A stretch of DNA of 44,117 nt, taken from contig DXHA01000051.1 in assembly GCA_019113675.1 (NCBI GenBank), positions 1-44,117 of the forward strand, in the 5' to 3' direction. Origin of the DNA: Candidatus Yaniella excrementigallinarum (lineage in GTDB: Bacteria; Actinomycetota; Actinomycetes; Actinomycetales; Micrococcaceae). The position numbers and the translations under genes are program-made. Below are positions 16,407 through 25,531 of the stretch, one piece after another (the stretch's first letter is position 1; every line of letters starts with the position of its first letter). The notes under the pieces were generated by a model. It ran no database searches and was not told the DNA's origin. It worked only from the letters and a program-made list of their open reading frames with translations.

Positions 16407-17819
16407 TTACACTTTGGCACTCTTACCCAATGATCGGGCCTGTAGGTCGGGTTCGATTTCTTCGAAATCCAGACCCTTGGTTTCTGGCACCAGCCGGTAG
16501 ACAAATAGCAACCCAAAGACACAAACGGCAGCGAAGATGAGAAACACCGGGCCGGTACCTATCACCCCGATCAAGGGGAGGAACGCCGTCGAGACCGCAA
16601 AGTTCGACAACCAGTTCATAGTTGAGCCTGCACTGGATCCTTCGGCTTGGTTGTCTGGTGGGAAGACTTCGCCAAGAATAACCCAGAAAACCGGGCCCAT
16701 ACCTATGGCGAAAGACGAGACATAGACCAGCATGCAGATCAACATCACGATTGGGCTTAGGTTAACCAAAAACGCCAGCCCTAGCACTGCCACCGAGATA
16801 CCCATACCGGTCAGGGAAACCAATAGTAATGGGCGGCGCCCAGCACGGTCGATCAACCGCAATGAAACTATCGTCATCCCAAGATTTACCACGCCGATAA
16901 TGACGGAATAAACGATGGAGTTCGATGCGCTCAATGCGGTTTGTTCCATGACGGTTGGCGCGAAATACAGCACCGTATTTATGCCAACAATCTGTTGCAG
17001 AATAGCTAGCCCGATGCCTACGACCAGGCCGGGGCGTACTCGGCGGGTTAACAGTCCGCGCCACCCGGCAGTCTCTGATGTGGAGTCGCCACGATCTTGT
17101 TGTTCGTGTGCTTTCTGCTGGTGGTGGGCCACTACTTCATCGGCACGATCGGCACCTGCAACCCTGGTAAGCATCTTCTTGGCTGTCTCAATCCGGCCTT
17201 GGTTGATCAGCCAGGTGGGCGATTCCGGCAGCCGCATCGCGATTAAAGCAAGCAACACTGCAGGCACTGCGCCTACCCAGAACATGGCCCGCCAATTAGC
17301 ATTGGCCGCAAAGATCAGATTGACCACGTAAGCAACCAGCATCCCAACGGTTTGCATCAACTGGTTCAGTGTCAGCATCCATCCACGAATCTGCACCGGG
17401 GAGATTTCGCCCAGGTATGTCGGCACCAGCGCAGAACCAACACCGACCCCTAGACCCGTAATAAGCCGGCCAAGAATCAGCAACCAGAATCCGGGGGCGA
17501 GAGCAGCGAGCGCAAAACCGATGGCGAACAGCACCCCGGCGGCACCGAGCATGATTTTTCGTCCAAATTTTTCCGCCAGGCCACCGGTGACCATGGCTGC
17601 GGCCGTGGCACCTAGCAATAGGATACTGGTGGCAAAACCTTGTTGTGTGTTGCTGAGGTTAATATCGTCTCGGACATACAGTAACGCCCCGGCGATTACA
17701 CCGGTGGCATAACCAATTAAGAAGGTCGCAAGGTTGATCCACAACCCCCAGCCACGTACTTTCCGAAGGCCTTTTTTGGGGATGTCCTCGGAAGCATCAG
17801 AAATGGCATCATTTGTCAT
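16407..17819 (-). CDS. Sugar/H+ symporter (MFS sugar-porter family)
   Basis: A 470-residue, 12-helix membrane protein importing a free sugar with protons. Family signatures are seen: GGLAEKFGRKIMLGAAGVLF (GRR/GRK loop), RLPESPTWLINQGR, RLIDRAGRRPLLLVSLTGMG and VPETKGLDFEEIE. Q-Q-IVGINTVLYFAPTVM carries the helix-7 sugar-binding residues. The start overlaps the stop of the G6PDH-like gene by ATGA, so translation is coupled. Lactonase, dehydrogenase and transporter together suggest uptake and oxidation of one sugar. Which hexose or pentose is used cannot be told. Confidence 0.93.
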   Translation of the reverse strand: MTNDAISDASEDIPKKGLRKVRGWGLWINLATFLIGYATGVIAGALLYVRDDINLSNTQQGFATSILLLGATAAAMVTGGLAEKFGRKIMLGAAGVLFAIGFALAALAPGFWLLILGRLITGLGVGVGSALVPTYLGEISPVQIRGWMLTLNQLMQTVGMLVAYVVNLIFAANANWRAMFWVGAVPAVLLALIAMRLPESPTWLINQGRIETAKKMLTRVAGADRADEVVAHHQQKAHEQQDRGDSTSETAGWRGLLTRRVRPGLVVGIGLAILQQIVGINTVLYFAPTVMEQTALSASNSIVYSVIIGVVNLGMTIVSLRLIDRAGRRPLLLVSLTGMGISVAVLGLAFLVNLSPIVMLICMLVYVSSFAIGMGPVFWVILGEVFPPDNQAEGSSAGSTMNWLSNFAVSTAFLPLIGVIGTGPVFLIFAAVCVFGLLFVYRLVPETKGLDFEEIEPDLQARSLGKSAKV

Positions 17820-19252
17820 GGTCTGGTTCCCCCTTGCAGTGGTTTAGCGGGTAGACCGGTTGCCGGCCAGCCCGTCGGACCCTCGCTACCGGCCGGGTAA
17901 TCCTGCAACGGGACCAAGTTATCTTGCCAGGCTTGTTGGACGGGTTCGATGATGCGCCAGCATTGCACCACCATGTCTCCGCGGACCGTTAACATCGCCG
18001 AGTTATCCAGCAATACGGATTTGAATATTTCACCATACGGTGGCAGTTCTCCGGCACCGAATGCACCGGTCAGGCTGACCGGATCGATACCAAATGGATC
18101 TCCAGGCCCGGTGATATTGAGATCTACCGCCAGTTCATTAGCTTCCAATCCGATTCCGATGCGTAACCGGTCTGGTTGTGGTTGTCCGGCAATACCGTCT
18201 GGCACCTGCGGAGGGTCTTTGAAAGTTACAGTAATCTCAGTGCGCGGTGCACCTAGAGCTTTGCCTGATCGGACTCGAAACGGCACACCAGACCAGCGCC
18301 ATGTATCAACAGCTAGCACCAGTTCGGCTAGTGTCTCGGTGTTACGTGAGGCATCGATGCCTTCTTCATCAACATATGACGGCACTTGCCGTTCGCCAAT
18401 GTGTCCGGCGGTATAGCGTGCTCTGCGGCTATAGGTCACCGGGTCGTCAGCCCAGATGTGGGTTGAACGTAGAACCTGGGCTTTGCCATCGCGCACATTT
18501 TGGGTATCTATGCTGGGCACCGGGTCCATGGCGAATAAAGCCAGCACCTCAAGCATGTGGCTTTGGATCATATCTACTAGTGCGCCGGTGGCGTCATAGA
18601 AATCGGCCCGGCCCTCCAGGGTCAGTGTCTCATCAAAGACAATATCGACACTTTCGACATGGTCGTTATTCAATACCGGTTCGATCATCCGGTTTGTAAA
18701 ACGTACACCCAACACGTTGAGGACAGTTGGCATGGCCACGAAATGGTCAATTCGATGCACCTGATCTTCCGGTACGAGCCGGTTGACCAGTTCGTTGAGT
18801 TCTGCTGCGCTGTCAGCATCACTGCCGAAAGGCTTTTCAAGCATCAGCCTGGTGTCATCCGGCAGCCCAACAGTTTCCAACACTTGGCAAGCCGTTACGG
18901 AAATGGCCGGCGGTAACGCAAAATAAATGAAGATCTGGCCTTGGCAGGCTTCCAACAGTGCCCGCCAGTCATCTGGTGTGGTCACATCGGCCTGGAGATA
19001 GGTGGTGGTATTCAAAACGGTGTCGACGGACCCGCCGCCGGCATCGGCCTGTTCGAATGATTCGGCGACCTGAGCGCGCCAGCGTGAGGTGTTCCAGTCT
19101 TTGACGTCGCTACCAATCAGATGCAGGTCGTTGAGTTTGCCGGAAGATAATAGTGCTCCCAACCCCGGCAACAGTAGTCGAGCCGTCAGATCTCCGCTAG
19201 CGCCCAGAATCAACAGCGTTTGTGATGCGGTATTTGAAGTGGCGTCCATCAT
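17816..19252 (-). CDS. Glucose-6-phosphate dehydrogenase homologue with altered phosphate-binding motif
   Basis: A 478-residue member of the G6PDH family. Seen: the cofactor motif LGASGDLT (17-23), EKPFG (139-143), the catalytic His in DMIQSH (H232) and VRSGKAL. The substrate motif, normally RIDHYLGKE, here reads RIDHFVAMP (167-175), so Asp and the first His stay but Tyr becomes Phe and Lys becomes Met. In the well-studied Leuconostoc enzyme this Lys and Tyr help bind the phosphate of the sugar. Loss suggests a non-phosphorylated or different substrate, or weak activity. GGGGAAG precedes ATG 19252. The neighbours are a lactonase upstream and a sugar symporter that overlaps it. The gene symbol zwf is withheld for this reason. 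Confidence 0.88.
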   Translation of the reverse strand: MMDATSNTASQTLLILGASGDLTARLLLPGLGALLSSGKLNDLHLIGSDVKDWNTSRWRAQVAESFEQADAGGGSVDTVLNTTTYLQADVTTPDDWRALLEACQGQIFIYFALPPAISVTACQVLETVGLPDDTRLMLEKPFGSDADSAAELNELVNRLVPEDQVHRIDHFVAMPTVLNVLGVRFTNRMIEPVLNNDHVESVDIVFDETLTLEGRADFYDATGALVDMIQSHMLEVLALFAMDPVPSIDTQNVRDGKAQVLRSTHIWADDPVTYSRRARYTAGHIGERQVPSYVDEEGIDASRNTETLAELVLAVDTWRWSGVPFRVRSGKALGAPRTEITVTFKDPPQVPDGIAGQPQPDRLRIGIGLEANELAVDLNITGPGDPFGIDPVSLTGAFGAGELPPYGEIFKSVLLDNSAMLTVRGDMVVQCWRIIEPVQQAWQDNLVPLQDYPAGSEGPTGWPATGLPAKPLQGGTRP

Positions 19253-19346
19253 GCTTCTTCCCCATATTTGCCGTTATTAGTCCTGGTATTTCACAGTCTT
19301 GTGTTTTACGCTGCGAAATGTCAAGGGATATCGGCTTATGAATCCG

Positions 19347-20192
19347 TTATCCGGCGAACTCGCGCACCGGCATCCCAGAGATTTGTGTATCCGCAACAAA
19401 GAGTGAACCTGCCAGCGGATCGTCGTCCTCGGCCAAATTCTCCCGCGATGTGGTGATATATAACTGCTGCAGATTAGGCCCACCGAACGTACATGCCGTC
19501 ACCTGGCGGGCATCAACCTCGATGACCTCATCTAGGTGGCCCTGGGGAGTATAACGCCGCACCTGGCCGGAACCGTTGATAGCCACCCATATCCCGTTGG
19601 CCTCATCTACTGTAAGTCCATCGGGCAGCTCATCTTCGGTGAGCACCACGAGTGCACGTCGATTTGTCAGCCCTGTCTCGGTGTCGTAATCAAAAACGTC
19701 GATGCGGTGGGTATACGTATCAACAAAATAGGCCAGGGTTCCGTCCGGGCTCCATTCTAAACCGTTGGAAATTGTGACGTCGTCTAACACCGGGTGCACT
19801 GATAGATCAGGGTCTAGCCGGTATAGGCTGGCCACACCGGGTTGCTGATCATAGCCCATGGAACCACAATAAAACCGGCCATCCGGGTCACATCCGCCGT
19901 CATTCATCCGGATACTTTCGTCATCCCACACCTGGATTTTTTCGGAAGCTACACTGTGGGCATCTTCTAACAAAAAACCACGTTCGATGCCAATAACGGC
20001 ACCGCCTCCAACGCGGGGCCGAAGCGCTGCAGCTATGTTCGCAACGTGGCGACGCTTCACCTGGCCGTCGTCGGTCAAGGACAAAATGTCTCCGGCTAGC
20101 ATATCCACCCAGCGCAATCCGCCCCAGGTAGTAGACCATACCGGTCCCTCCCCGTGATAGGCGATGGGATCGGTGCATTGTTCTGCTCGCAT
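19347..20192 (-). CDS. SMP-30/gluconolactonase family protein
   Basis: A 281-residue six-bladed beta-propeller lactonase, hydrolysing sugar lactones to aldonic acids with a divalent metal. The expected metal ligands are seen: E15 (GEGPVW), N143 (SNGLEWSPD) and D191 (PDGLTVD), with N97 (RMNDGG) in the substrate site. The SD-like GGAAGTGA precedes ATG 20192. The G6PDH-like gene follows after 94 bases on the same strand, and then the symporter. Acting on the lactone made by that dehydrogenase is the natural inference. Whether it takes phosphorylated or free lactones is not known; SMP-30 members mostly act on free lactones. Confidence 0.9.
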   Translation of the reverse strand: MRAEQCTDPIAYHGEGPVWSTTWGGLRWVDMLAGDILSLTDDGQVKRRHVANIAAALRPRVGGGAVIGIERGFLLEDAHSVASEKIQVWDDESIRMNDGGCDPDGRFYCGSMGYDQQPGVASLYRLDPDLSVHPVLDDVTISNGLEWSPDGTLAYFVDTYTHRIDVFDYDTETGLTNRRALVVLTEDELPDGLTVDEANGIWVAINGSGQVRRYTPQGHLDEVIEVDARQVTACTFGGPNLQQLYITTSRENLAEDDDPLAGSLFVADTQISGMPVREFAG

Positions 20193-20376
20193 ACGATCAC
20201 TTCCTGCTGGTTATGGCAATCTCAGCTAGTAGCGCTGCTTTATATCGGTCATGCTACGCACTTGGTGCGGTTTCGGCTACGTGGTGTGACTTGGCGGATT
20301 GGTAGACACCTCCGGATGGTGTCCGTACTGTCTAGTGATAGAAACACCGAGACCAAGCCAGGACGAAAGATAGGCG

Positions 20377-21573
20377 ATGATGTCTCAGTCACGACTTCGA
20401 GATCAAATGCTAGAACGCCTGCGCCGTGAGGGATGGACAATCTTGCAGCGCGCCGCTGCGGCAGTCATAGCCTTTGTCATTGCCCGGTGGATTGGGGATC
20501 ACCAGGGTGTGTTTTTCGCTCCGATTGCTGCCATCGTATCGTTGAATACCGACGTTGGTGATCGCGGATTCAACGCACTCAAACTCTTATTGGGCGTCTT
20601 CACCGGGATCATCATCGGCGAATTGGCATTATTAGTGGTCGGCAATCAGGTGGCAGCCTTAGGGATTGCCACCTTGCTTGCCATTGCGGTGGCTACCGTG
20701 GCTGGTGGGTCCCGGCTTACTATCGCGCAAGCGGCGGCTTCAGCGGTCCTAACTATTTCAGTGATTGGTGGTAGTACTGGTTGGGAACGCCTGGCCGATG
20801 CACTGGTTGGTGCCGGAGTCGCGCTGGTATTTACCCAGGTGCTCTTCACACCTAACCCGCTGCGCCTGTTACGCCGGGCCGAAGCTGATGCCTTGACTGC
20901 GCTTAGTCAAGGACTGCACTGGGCAGCGGATGCGATGCATGATAACGATGACAATGCCGGGCGGGCTGCACTAGCCAACCTGCGTCGCACTCGCGATAAA
21001 CTCGCCGATATTTACGATGCCCGGCAACGCAGCCGAAGGGTCACCCGCCACACACTGACCCGGCGGGGCAGTGCCGAACCCGTGGTCGCCGAGAATGAAA
21101 ATGCCTGGTTCCTTGACCTACTGGGTGACGGCAGTGTCATGGCGGTCCGGCTTGGACTCGGCGGCGAGCGCGAGCAGCAACAGCGGTTAAGCGAACCGCT
21201 GGAGGCCTTGGCTAGGCTGTTGGGGCGGCTGGCACCCGCTCCGGGCGACCGGACTACTCGGCAGGATGTGGTGGACCACGTCCCGATGCTCCTTGAGCAA
21301 TTACGCAGTCTTGAAGTCCCTCTGGAAGATCCTGCTGACACTGCCACGCGCGTTACCCGGGTATTGGCTCATGACATTATGCGTTATGCGGGCGTGGCAG
21401 CTGAAGATGCTCGCAGTGTAATGGAACAGGACGCCACCGAGGCAACGATTCTTGATACCACCCAGCGCCAAACGTGGCTCAACCGAGTCTCCACCAATAT
21501 TGCAGCCGGTGCGAAAACGGCTGTCGACCGCTTGCAAAGCATGCTGCGGCCCAAAGAACAAAATCACGACTGA
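20377..21573 (+). CDS. FUSC-family membrane protein (aromatic acid exporter-like)
   Basis: A 398-residue protein with an N-terminal membrane half (about residues 20-165, around six hydrophobic segments including FFAPIAAIVSLNTDVGDRGF) and a soluble helical C-terminal half rich in Arg/Glu. The pattern fits half-size FUSC proteins related to AaeB, suspected exporters of aromatic acids. The start is ATG 20377 or the next codon, ATG 20380; the SD is weak. Divergent from the lactonase operon. No specific substrate clue is seen. Confidence 0.78.
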   Translation: MMSQSRLRDQMLERLRREGWTILQRAAAAVIAFVIARWIGDHQGVFFAPIAAIVSLNTDVGDRGFNALKLLLGVFTGIIIGELALLVVGNQVAALGIATLLAIAVATVAGGSRLTIAQAAASAVLTISVIGGSTGWERLADALVGAGVALVFTQVLFTPNPLRLLRRAEADALTALSQGLHWAADAMHDNDDNAGRAALANLRRTRDKLADIYDARQRSRRVTRHTLTRRGSAEPVVAENENAWFLDLLGDGSVMAVRLGLGGEREQQQRLSEPLEALARLLGRLAPAPGDRTTRQDVVDHVPMLLEQLRSLEVPLEDPADTATRVTRVLAHDIMRYAGVAAEDARSVMEQDATEATILDTTQRQTWLNRVSTNIAAGAKTAVDRLQSMLRPKEQNHD

Positions 21574-21607
21574 CGCTTGCCGCCGTCCGGCGCGTGCACT
21601 AAGATAA

Positions 21608-21664
21608 TTTTCCCATTAAGGACGCTAATGGGAAAATGCGCAAAAATTTTCCCATTAGCGTCCT
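21608..21664. promoter_or_regulatory. Three-half-site operator upstream of fic gene
   Basis: TTTTCCCATTA (21608-21618) and TAATGGGAAAA (21626-21636) form one inverted repeat with a 7-bp spacer. AGGACGCTAATGGGAAAA (21619-21636) and TTTTCCCATTAGCGTCCT (21647-21664) form a perfect 18-bp inverted repeat, with 10 bp between. Together there are three copies of the TTTTCCCATTA element ending 25 bases before the Fic start. This is very likely a control site; autoregulation by the HTH of the Fic protein is the leading idea. It could also fold as an RNA hairpin. Confidence 0.75.
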
Positions 21665-21688
21665 AGGTAATAGCTAGTTAGGAGTACC

Positions 21689-22864
21689 GTGGCTTCACCT
21701 TGGCCTGTCGTGCAGTACACGGCACGCTCATGGCCACCTCCAGGTTCTGCAGCTGATCCCCTGTGGTCTCGTAGGCGGCGTCGCGCAAATACTGGGACGT
21801 ACCAACAAGCCATCGTCCCCAAAATCTCGACAGCCGAAGTCGCTTTGCCCTCAAGTACAATTTCAGCTGTCCAAAGCATCACCGATGATCTCACACGATT
21901 CGATGCGCAGTACCCCGGCGGGGCTCCCTTTTCAGCGGTCTTGCTACGAAGCGAGTCATCCGCGAGCTCACAGATCGAACACTTAACAGCCAATGCCCGA
22001 AGGATTTCATTAGCACGCCTGGGCGATCATTCTCGCGTAAACGCATCGCTGATTGCCAAAAACACCGCTGCTCTTGAGGCAGCCCTTGAGCTGGCCGACC
22101 AACTCAACGTCAACACAATTCTTGCTATGCACCATGCACTCTTGGAAGAGGCGGAACCGGAAACCGCAGGTACCATACGTAGCCAAGGCGTGTGGATAGG
22201 CGGTGATTCACCTGTTACGGCCATGTTCGTACCACCAGAACACTTCGGGTTGCATACCGCTTTAGAAGACCTCATAGGCTTCATGCAACGTCAGGATATT
22301 CCTGCAATTGCCCATGCCGCAATCGCCCATGCGCAATTCGAAACCATCCATCCTTTTACTGACGGTAACGGTCGCACTGGTCGCGCTCTTGTATCCGCCC
22401 TGTTACGTGCACGCGGGACAACCCGAAACTTCACCGTACCGTTGTCTTCAGGGTTGTTGACGAACACCAAAGAGTATTTTGAAGCGCTCAATGATTATCG
22501 CCGGGGCAATATCCAGCCCATCATTGAACAATTCGTGGCTGCTGCCAACCGCGCGATGCCCAATGTGCAAGTGTTGTTGCACGACATTGACGCTTTGCGC
22601 AACGATATTTTCGGCACAGCACAAAGGGTAACGAAAAATCTGCGAGTGGTCGCTGAGCTATGCACCACTGAACCTGCATTTACCGCTCGTACAGTTGAAA
22701 ACCTCGGCGTTCCGTCGTCGACGGCTTATACGATTATCAACAAACTTGTCGAACACGATATCTTGCGTCCCGAACAGAAGATTCAGGGCCAATCCGTTTG
22801 GTCGGTGCGAGCTCTCACCAATGCCTTGGACGCCTTCGCTGAACGTGCTGGACGACGTACCTAA
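21689..22864 (+). CDS. Fic-family protein (AMP-transferase) with C-terminal winged HTH
   Basis: A 391-residue protein. The Fic motif HPFTDGNGRTGR (221-232) is complete, with the catalytic His221 and the phosphate-binding Asn/Arg. An N-terminal inhibitory-helix motif of the S-x-x-x-E type lies at SASSQIEH (91-98), where His replaces the usual Gly/Asn after Glu. The C-terminal part (about 310-375, LCTTEPAFTARTVENLGVPS plus STAYTIINKLVEHDILRPEQ) is a winged-helix domain as in DNA-binding Fic proteins. Start GTG 21689 has TTAGGAG at 21678-21684. The nearby three-half-site operator fits self-regulation. Its modified target is unknown; no separate antitoxin gene is seen. Confidence 0.9.
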   Translation: MASPWPVVQYTARSWPPPGSAADPLWSRRRRRANTGTYQQAIVPKISTAEVALPSSTISAVQSITDDLTRFDAQYPGGAPFSAVLLRSESSASSQIEHLTANARRISLARLGDHSRVNASLIAKNTAALEAALELADQLNVNTILAMHHALLEEAEPETAGTIRSQGVWIGGDSPVTAMFVPPEHFGLHTALEDLIGFMQRQDIPAIAHAAIAHAQFETIHPFTDGNGRTGRALVSALLRARGTTRNFTVPLSSGLLTNTKEYFEALNDYRRGNIQPIIEQFVAAANRAMPNVQVLLHDIDALRNDIFGTAQRVTKNLRVVAELCTTEPAFTARTVENLGVPSSTAYTIINKLVEHDILRPEQKIQGQSVWSVRALTNALDAFAERAGRRT

Positions 22865-22975
22865 CGCGTTGCGCTACAACGACACAAGGCCTCCGATGAT
22901 GAGTTATAAATAAGGTCTGGCATCAGCGTGGTCATGAGGTCTAGCGTGAAGATAGACCTAGGAATGGAGAAAAGC

Positions 22976-23833
22976 ATGACTATCTTCAACCAGACCTATA
23001 CTCTGGCCAATGGTGTTGACATCCCTAAGCTGGGACTGGGCACCTGGTTCATTGACGACGGCGACGCCGCAGACGCCGTCCGCGCCGCCACTGATATCGG
23101 CTATCGCAACATCGACACTGCCCAAGCCTATGGCAACGAGCGCGGAGTCGGTGAGGGTGTGCGCAGCTCTGGCGTGGCCCGTGAGGAAATGTTCGTATCA
23201 ACAAAGCTGGCTGCTGAGATCAAGGACTATGAGAATGCGGTCGCCGCCATCGACGGATCGCTGGCCACACTGGATATCGACTACATCGATCTGATGCTTA
23301 TTCACAGCCCACAGCCCTGGGATGACTTTCGTGGCGGTGACTACGCTGCAGGAAACCGGGCCGCGTGGCGGGCGCTAGAAGAAGCCCATCAGGCGGGCAA
23401 GATCCGTGCAATCGGCGTCTCCAATTTCCAGCAGCACGATCTGGAAAATATTCTGGAAACCTGTACGGTTGCGCCGCAAGTAAATCAAATACTTGTGCAC
23501 GCCGGCAAAACTCCCAGCGAGCTGATTACCTACTGCCACAGCAAAAACATCCTGGTACAGGCGTACTCGCCCATCGCACACGGTGCGATCCTACAAAACC
23601 CACAGCTTCAGACCATGGCCGAGCGTTATGGAGTATCAGTACCGCAGTTGTGTATTCGGTACACGCTGCAATTGGACACTGTCTCGCTGCCTAAGACCGC
23701 AAATCCAGACCACATGCGTTCTAACGCGCAGGTCGACTTCGAGATTTCCGACGACGATATGGTGACGCTGCGCGACCTGGAGGATGTAGATTACGGCGAG
23801 CATAGCGCTTTCCCGGTCTACAGCGGTGAATAA
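22976..23833 (+). CDS. Aldo/keto reductase (second copy of type)
   Basis: A 285-residue AKR. The catalytic tetrad is Asp and Tyr in NIDTAQAYGNE, Lys in FVSTKL and His in LMLIHSP. The cofactor region SLPKTANPDHMRSNAQVDF is recognisable. ATG 22976 is chosen because GGAGA lies five bases upstream; the upstream GTG/ATG codons in frame have none. It differs clearly from the reductase at 10296 (roughly family-level similarity), so it is not a recent duplicate. The convergent MmyB regulator gene ends just after it. Substrate unknown. Confidence 0.9.
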   Translation: MTIFNQTYTLANGVDIPKLGLGTWFIDDGDAADAVRAATDIGYRNIDTAQAYGNERGVGEGVRSSGVAREEMFVSTKLAAEIKDYENAVAAIDGSLATLDIDYIDLMLIHSPQPWDDFRGGDYAAGNRAAWRALEEAHQAGKIRAIGVSNFQQHDLENILETCTVAPQVNQILVHAGKTPSELITYCHSKNILVQAYSPIAHGAILQNPQLQTMAERYGVSVPQLCIRYTLQLDTVSLPKTANPDHMRSNAQVDFEISDDDMVTLRDLEDVDYGEHSAFPVYSGE

Positions 23834-23848
23834 CCTGATCCCAGCGTA

Positions 23849-24724
23849 CTAGCTACTATCGACATCCAGGTGGCCGGGTTCGTCCTGCACGGCATACTCA
23901 CTGGCAGCCCATGACGCGAGCAGGCGCACGGCTTCTTCCGATTTTGAGCCAGGCTCTGCAGTATAGACGGTGAATGTCAGTCCGTGCTGGGCTTCCATGT
24001 CCATGCCCTCGTAAGCCAACGTCATCTCGCCGACGACTGGATGGTGGAAACTCTTAAAACCACTGCCATGGTGGCGGACGTTGTGTTTGGCCCAGCGGGT
24101 CCGGAACTCATCTGATCGGGTACTCAATTCACCAATCAAACCGTGTAAGTCCTTGTTATGCGGATCGCGTGCCGCCTCGGTTCTCAGAATCGCCACAGTG
24201 ATGTCAGCAAACTCATCCCAGTGTGGGTAAAAGTTGAAAGCGCGTTCGTCGAGGAAGGCATGTCGGGCGATGTTCGGCGGTTGTCCTTGCATGTCATACA
24301 ACTCGATGTAAAACGCCCGAGCCAACGTATTTACAGCCAGCAAATCCATGCAACCGTTTCTGACAAATGCCGGGCCGGCGGTGAATCCATCCAGTGCCCA
24401 CTGCAGGCCGGGGCTTGGTGTCCAACCCTTCGCACTGCGCCGTTTGGGTGGTCTGCCAACCGGGCTTGCCGCATTTGCCAGGTCGAAGAGGTGGGCGCGC
24501 TCAGCTTCATCCAGCTTCAGTGCTTGAGCGAGGCTGTGGAGCACTTCCGATGAGGCTCCACTGATGTGGCCGCGTTCAAGCTTGGTGTAGTACTCCACGC
24601 TGATCCCCGCCAGTATGGCTACCTCACCGCGGCGTAGACCCGCCACCTTGCGGGTACCGCTGGCGGGCAGACCGACCTGCTCTGGTGTGATGCGTTCTCG
24701 ACGCGAGATCAGGAAGTCACGCAC
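23849..24724 (-). CDS. XRE-family regulator with MmyB-like ligand domain (second copy)
   Basis: A 291-residue regulator with the same layout as the one at 11846: HTH near the N-terminus (LRRGEVAILAGISVEYYTKL), then a PAS-like MmyB domain ending FTVYTAEPGSKSEEAVRLLA. It starts at GTG 24724; no ATG is found in the open frame upstream. Convergent with the aldo/keto reductase and divergent from the frameshifted RibD-type gene. The repeated pairing reductase plus MmyB regulator suggests the regulator controls the reductase and senses a small carbonyl or fatty compound; that is inference. Confidence 0.87.
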   Translation of the reverse strand: MRDFLISRRERITPEQVGLPASGTRKVAGLRRGEVAILAGISVEYYTKLERGHISGASSEVLHSLAQALKLDEAERAHLFDLANAASPVGRPPKRRSAKGWTPSPGLQWALDGFTAGPAFVRNGCMDLLAVNTLARAFYIELYDMQGQPPNIARHAFLDERAFNFYPHWDEFADITVAILRTEAARDPHNKDLHGLIGELSTRSDEFRTRWAKHNVRHHGSGFKSFHHPVVGEMTLAYEGMDMEAQHGLTFTVYTAEPGSKSEEAVRLLASWAASEYAVQDEPGHLDVDSS

Positions 24725-24769
24725 GTCGGCTCGATAGACACTAATGCCTAGCCAGTTTAAGGGGTTCTA

Positions 24770-25475
24770 ATGAAACGTCCGTATATTATCATTCACACGC
24801 ATACCGCTATTGATGGCAGCATTAACACCATCGATCAACCAGGCTTCCACGCTGGAAGTCAGCACTATCAGGACATCGCTCTTACGCCAGGTAAGCAGCA
24901 GTTGAACATCGATGCCTACCTCAACGGGAAAACTTCAACACAAGACAACATCACCCACTATGGCACCCCGGATATCATCAAAGGCGCCGCCGAGGTGCCT
25001 TCTGACGACTACCTGGCAGCACCTGTATTACGTGTCCATTGACCCACACGGTGAGCTCGCCTGGCCATTCAACTCCTTCGACTACGCAGACGTGCCCGCC
25101 CACGTTATTGAGGTGCTCAGTGATGCGGCAAGCAACGAGTACAAAGATTTTCTGCGTCGCAAGGAAATCTCATACATTATCACAGGCGAGCAGCAAATCG
25201 ATTACCAACTGATGCTCAGCAAGCTCTACGAGCTCGGTATCCAACGGCTGATGGTCGGTGGCGGTGGCACCATCAATTGGTCGCTTATACAGCAGGACCT
25301 GGTCGATGAGATGAGCATGATTTTGGCACCCGTCGCAAACGGGGACCCCACAGCACCGCGTTTCTTCACAGCTAAGGAGCCTTACACAACGATTCGCGAC
25401 ACCCAGTTCGAGCTGACACATCTTGAAGATTTAGGCGATGGTGTCGTGTGGCTGCGCTACATTCCAAAAAATTAG
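24770..25475 (+). pseudogene. RibD C-terminal/dihydrofolate-reductase-like protein, frameshifted
   Basis: The frame from ATG 24770 (RPYIIIHTHTAIDGSINTID and LNIDAYLNGKTSTQDNITHY) stops at 25042, in the middle of the domain. The rest continues in the next frame as YYVSIDPHGELAWPFNSFDY, then RLMVGGGGTINWSLIQQDLV, ending VVWLRYIPKN at 25475. Both halves match a single NADPH-binding RibD_C reductase of about 235 residues, so one base has been gained or lost near 25010-25030. It may be a genuine pseudogene or a sequencing error. The active-site residues are otherwise present. Confidence 0.8.
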
Positions 25476-25531
25476 CAGCAAAAAGGCCACGTCATGAGGG
25501 TCGCTAAACGGCGCACGGAGCCCACAAAGTG

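Noticed and set aside
21647..21664. Rho-independent terminator for the FUSC gene
   Set aside because: The repeat could fold as RNA, but there is no closing T-run after the second arm, and the three ordered half-sites immediately before the Fic start fit an operator better.
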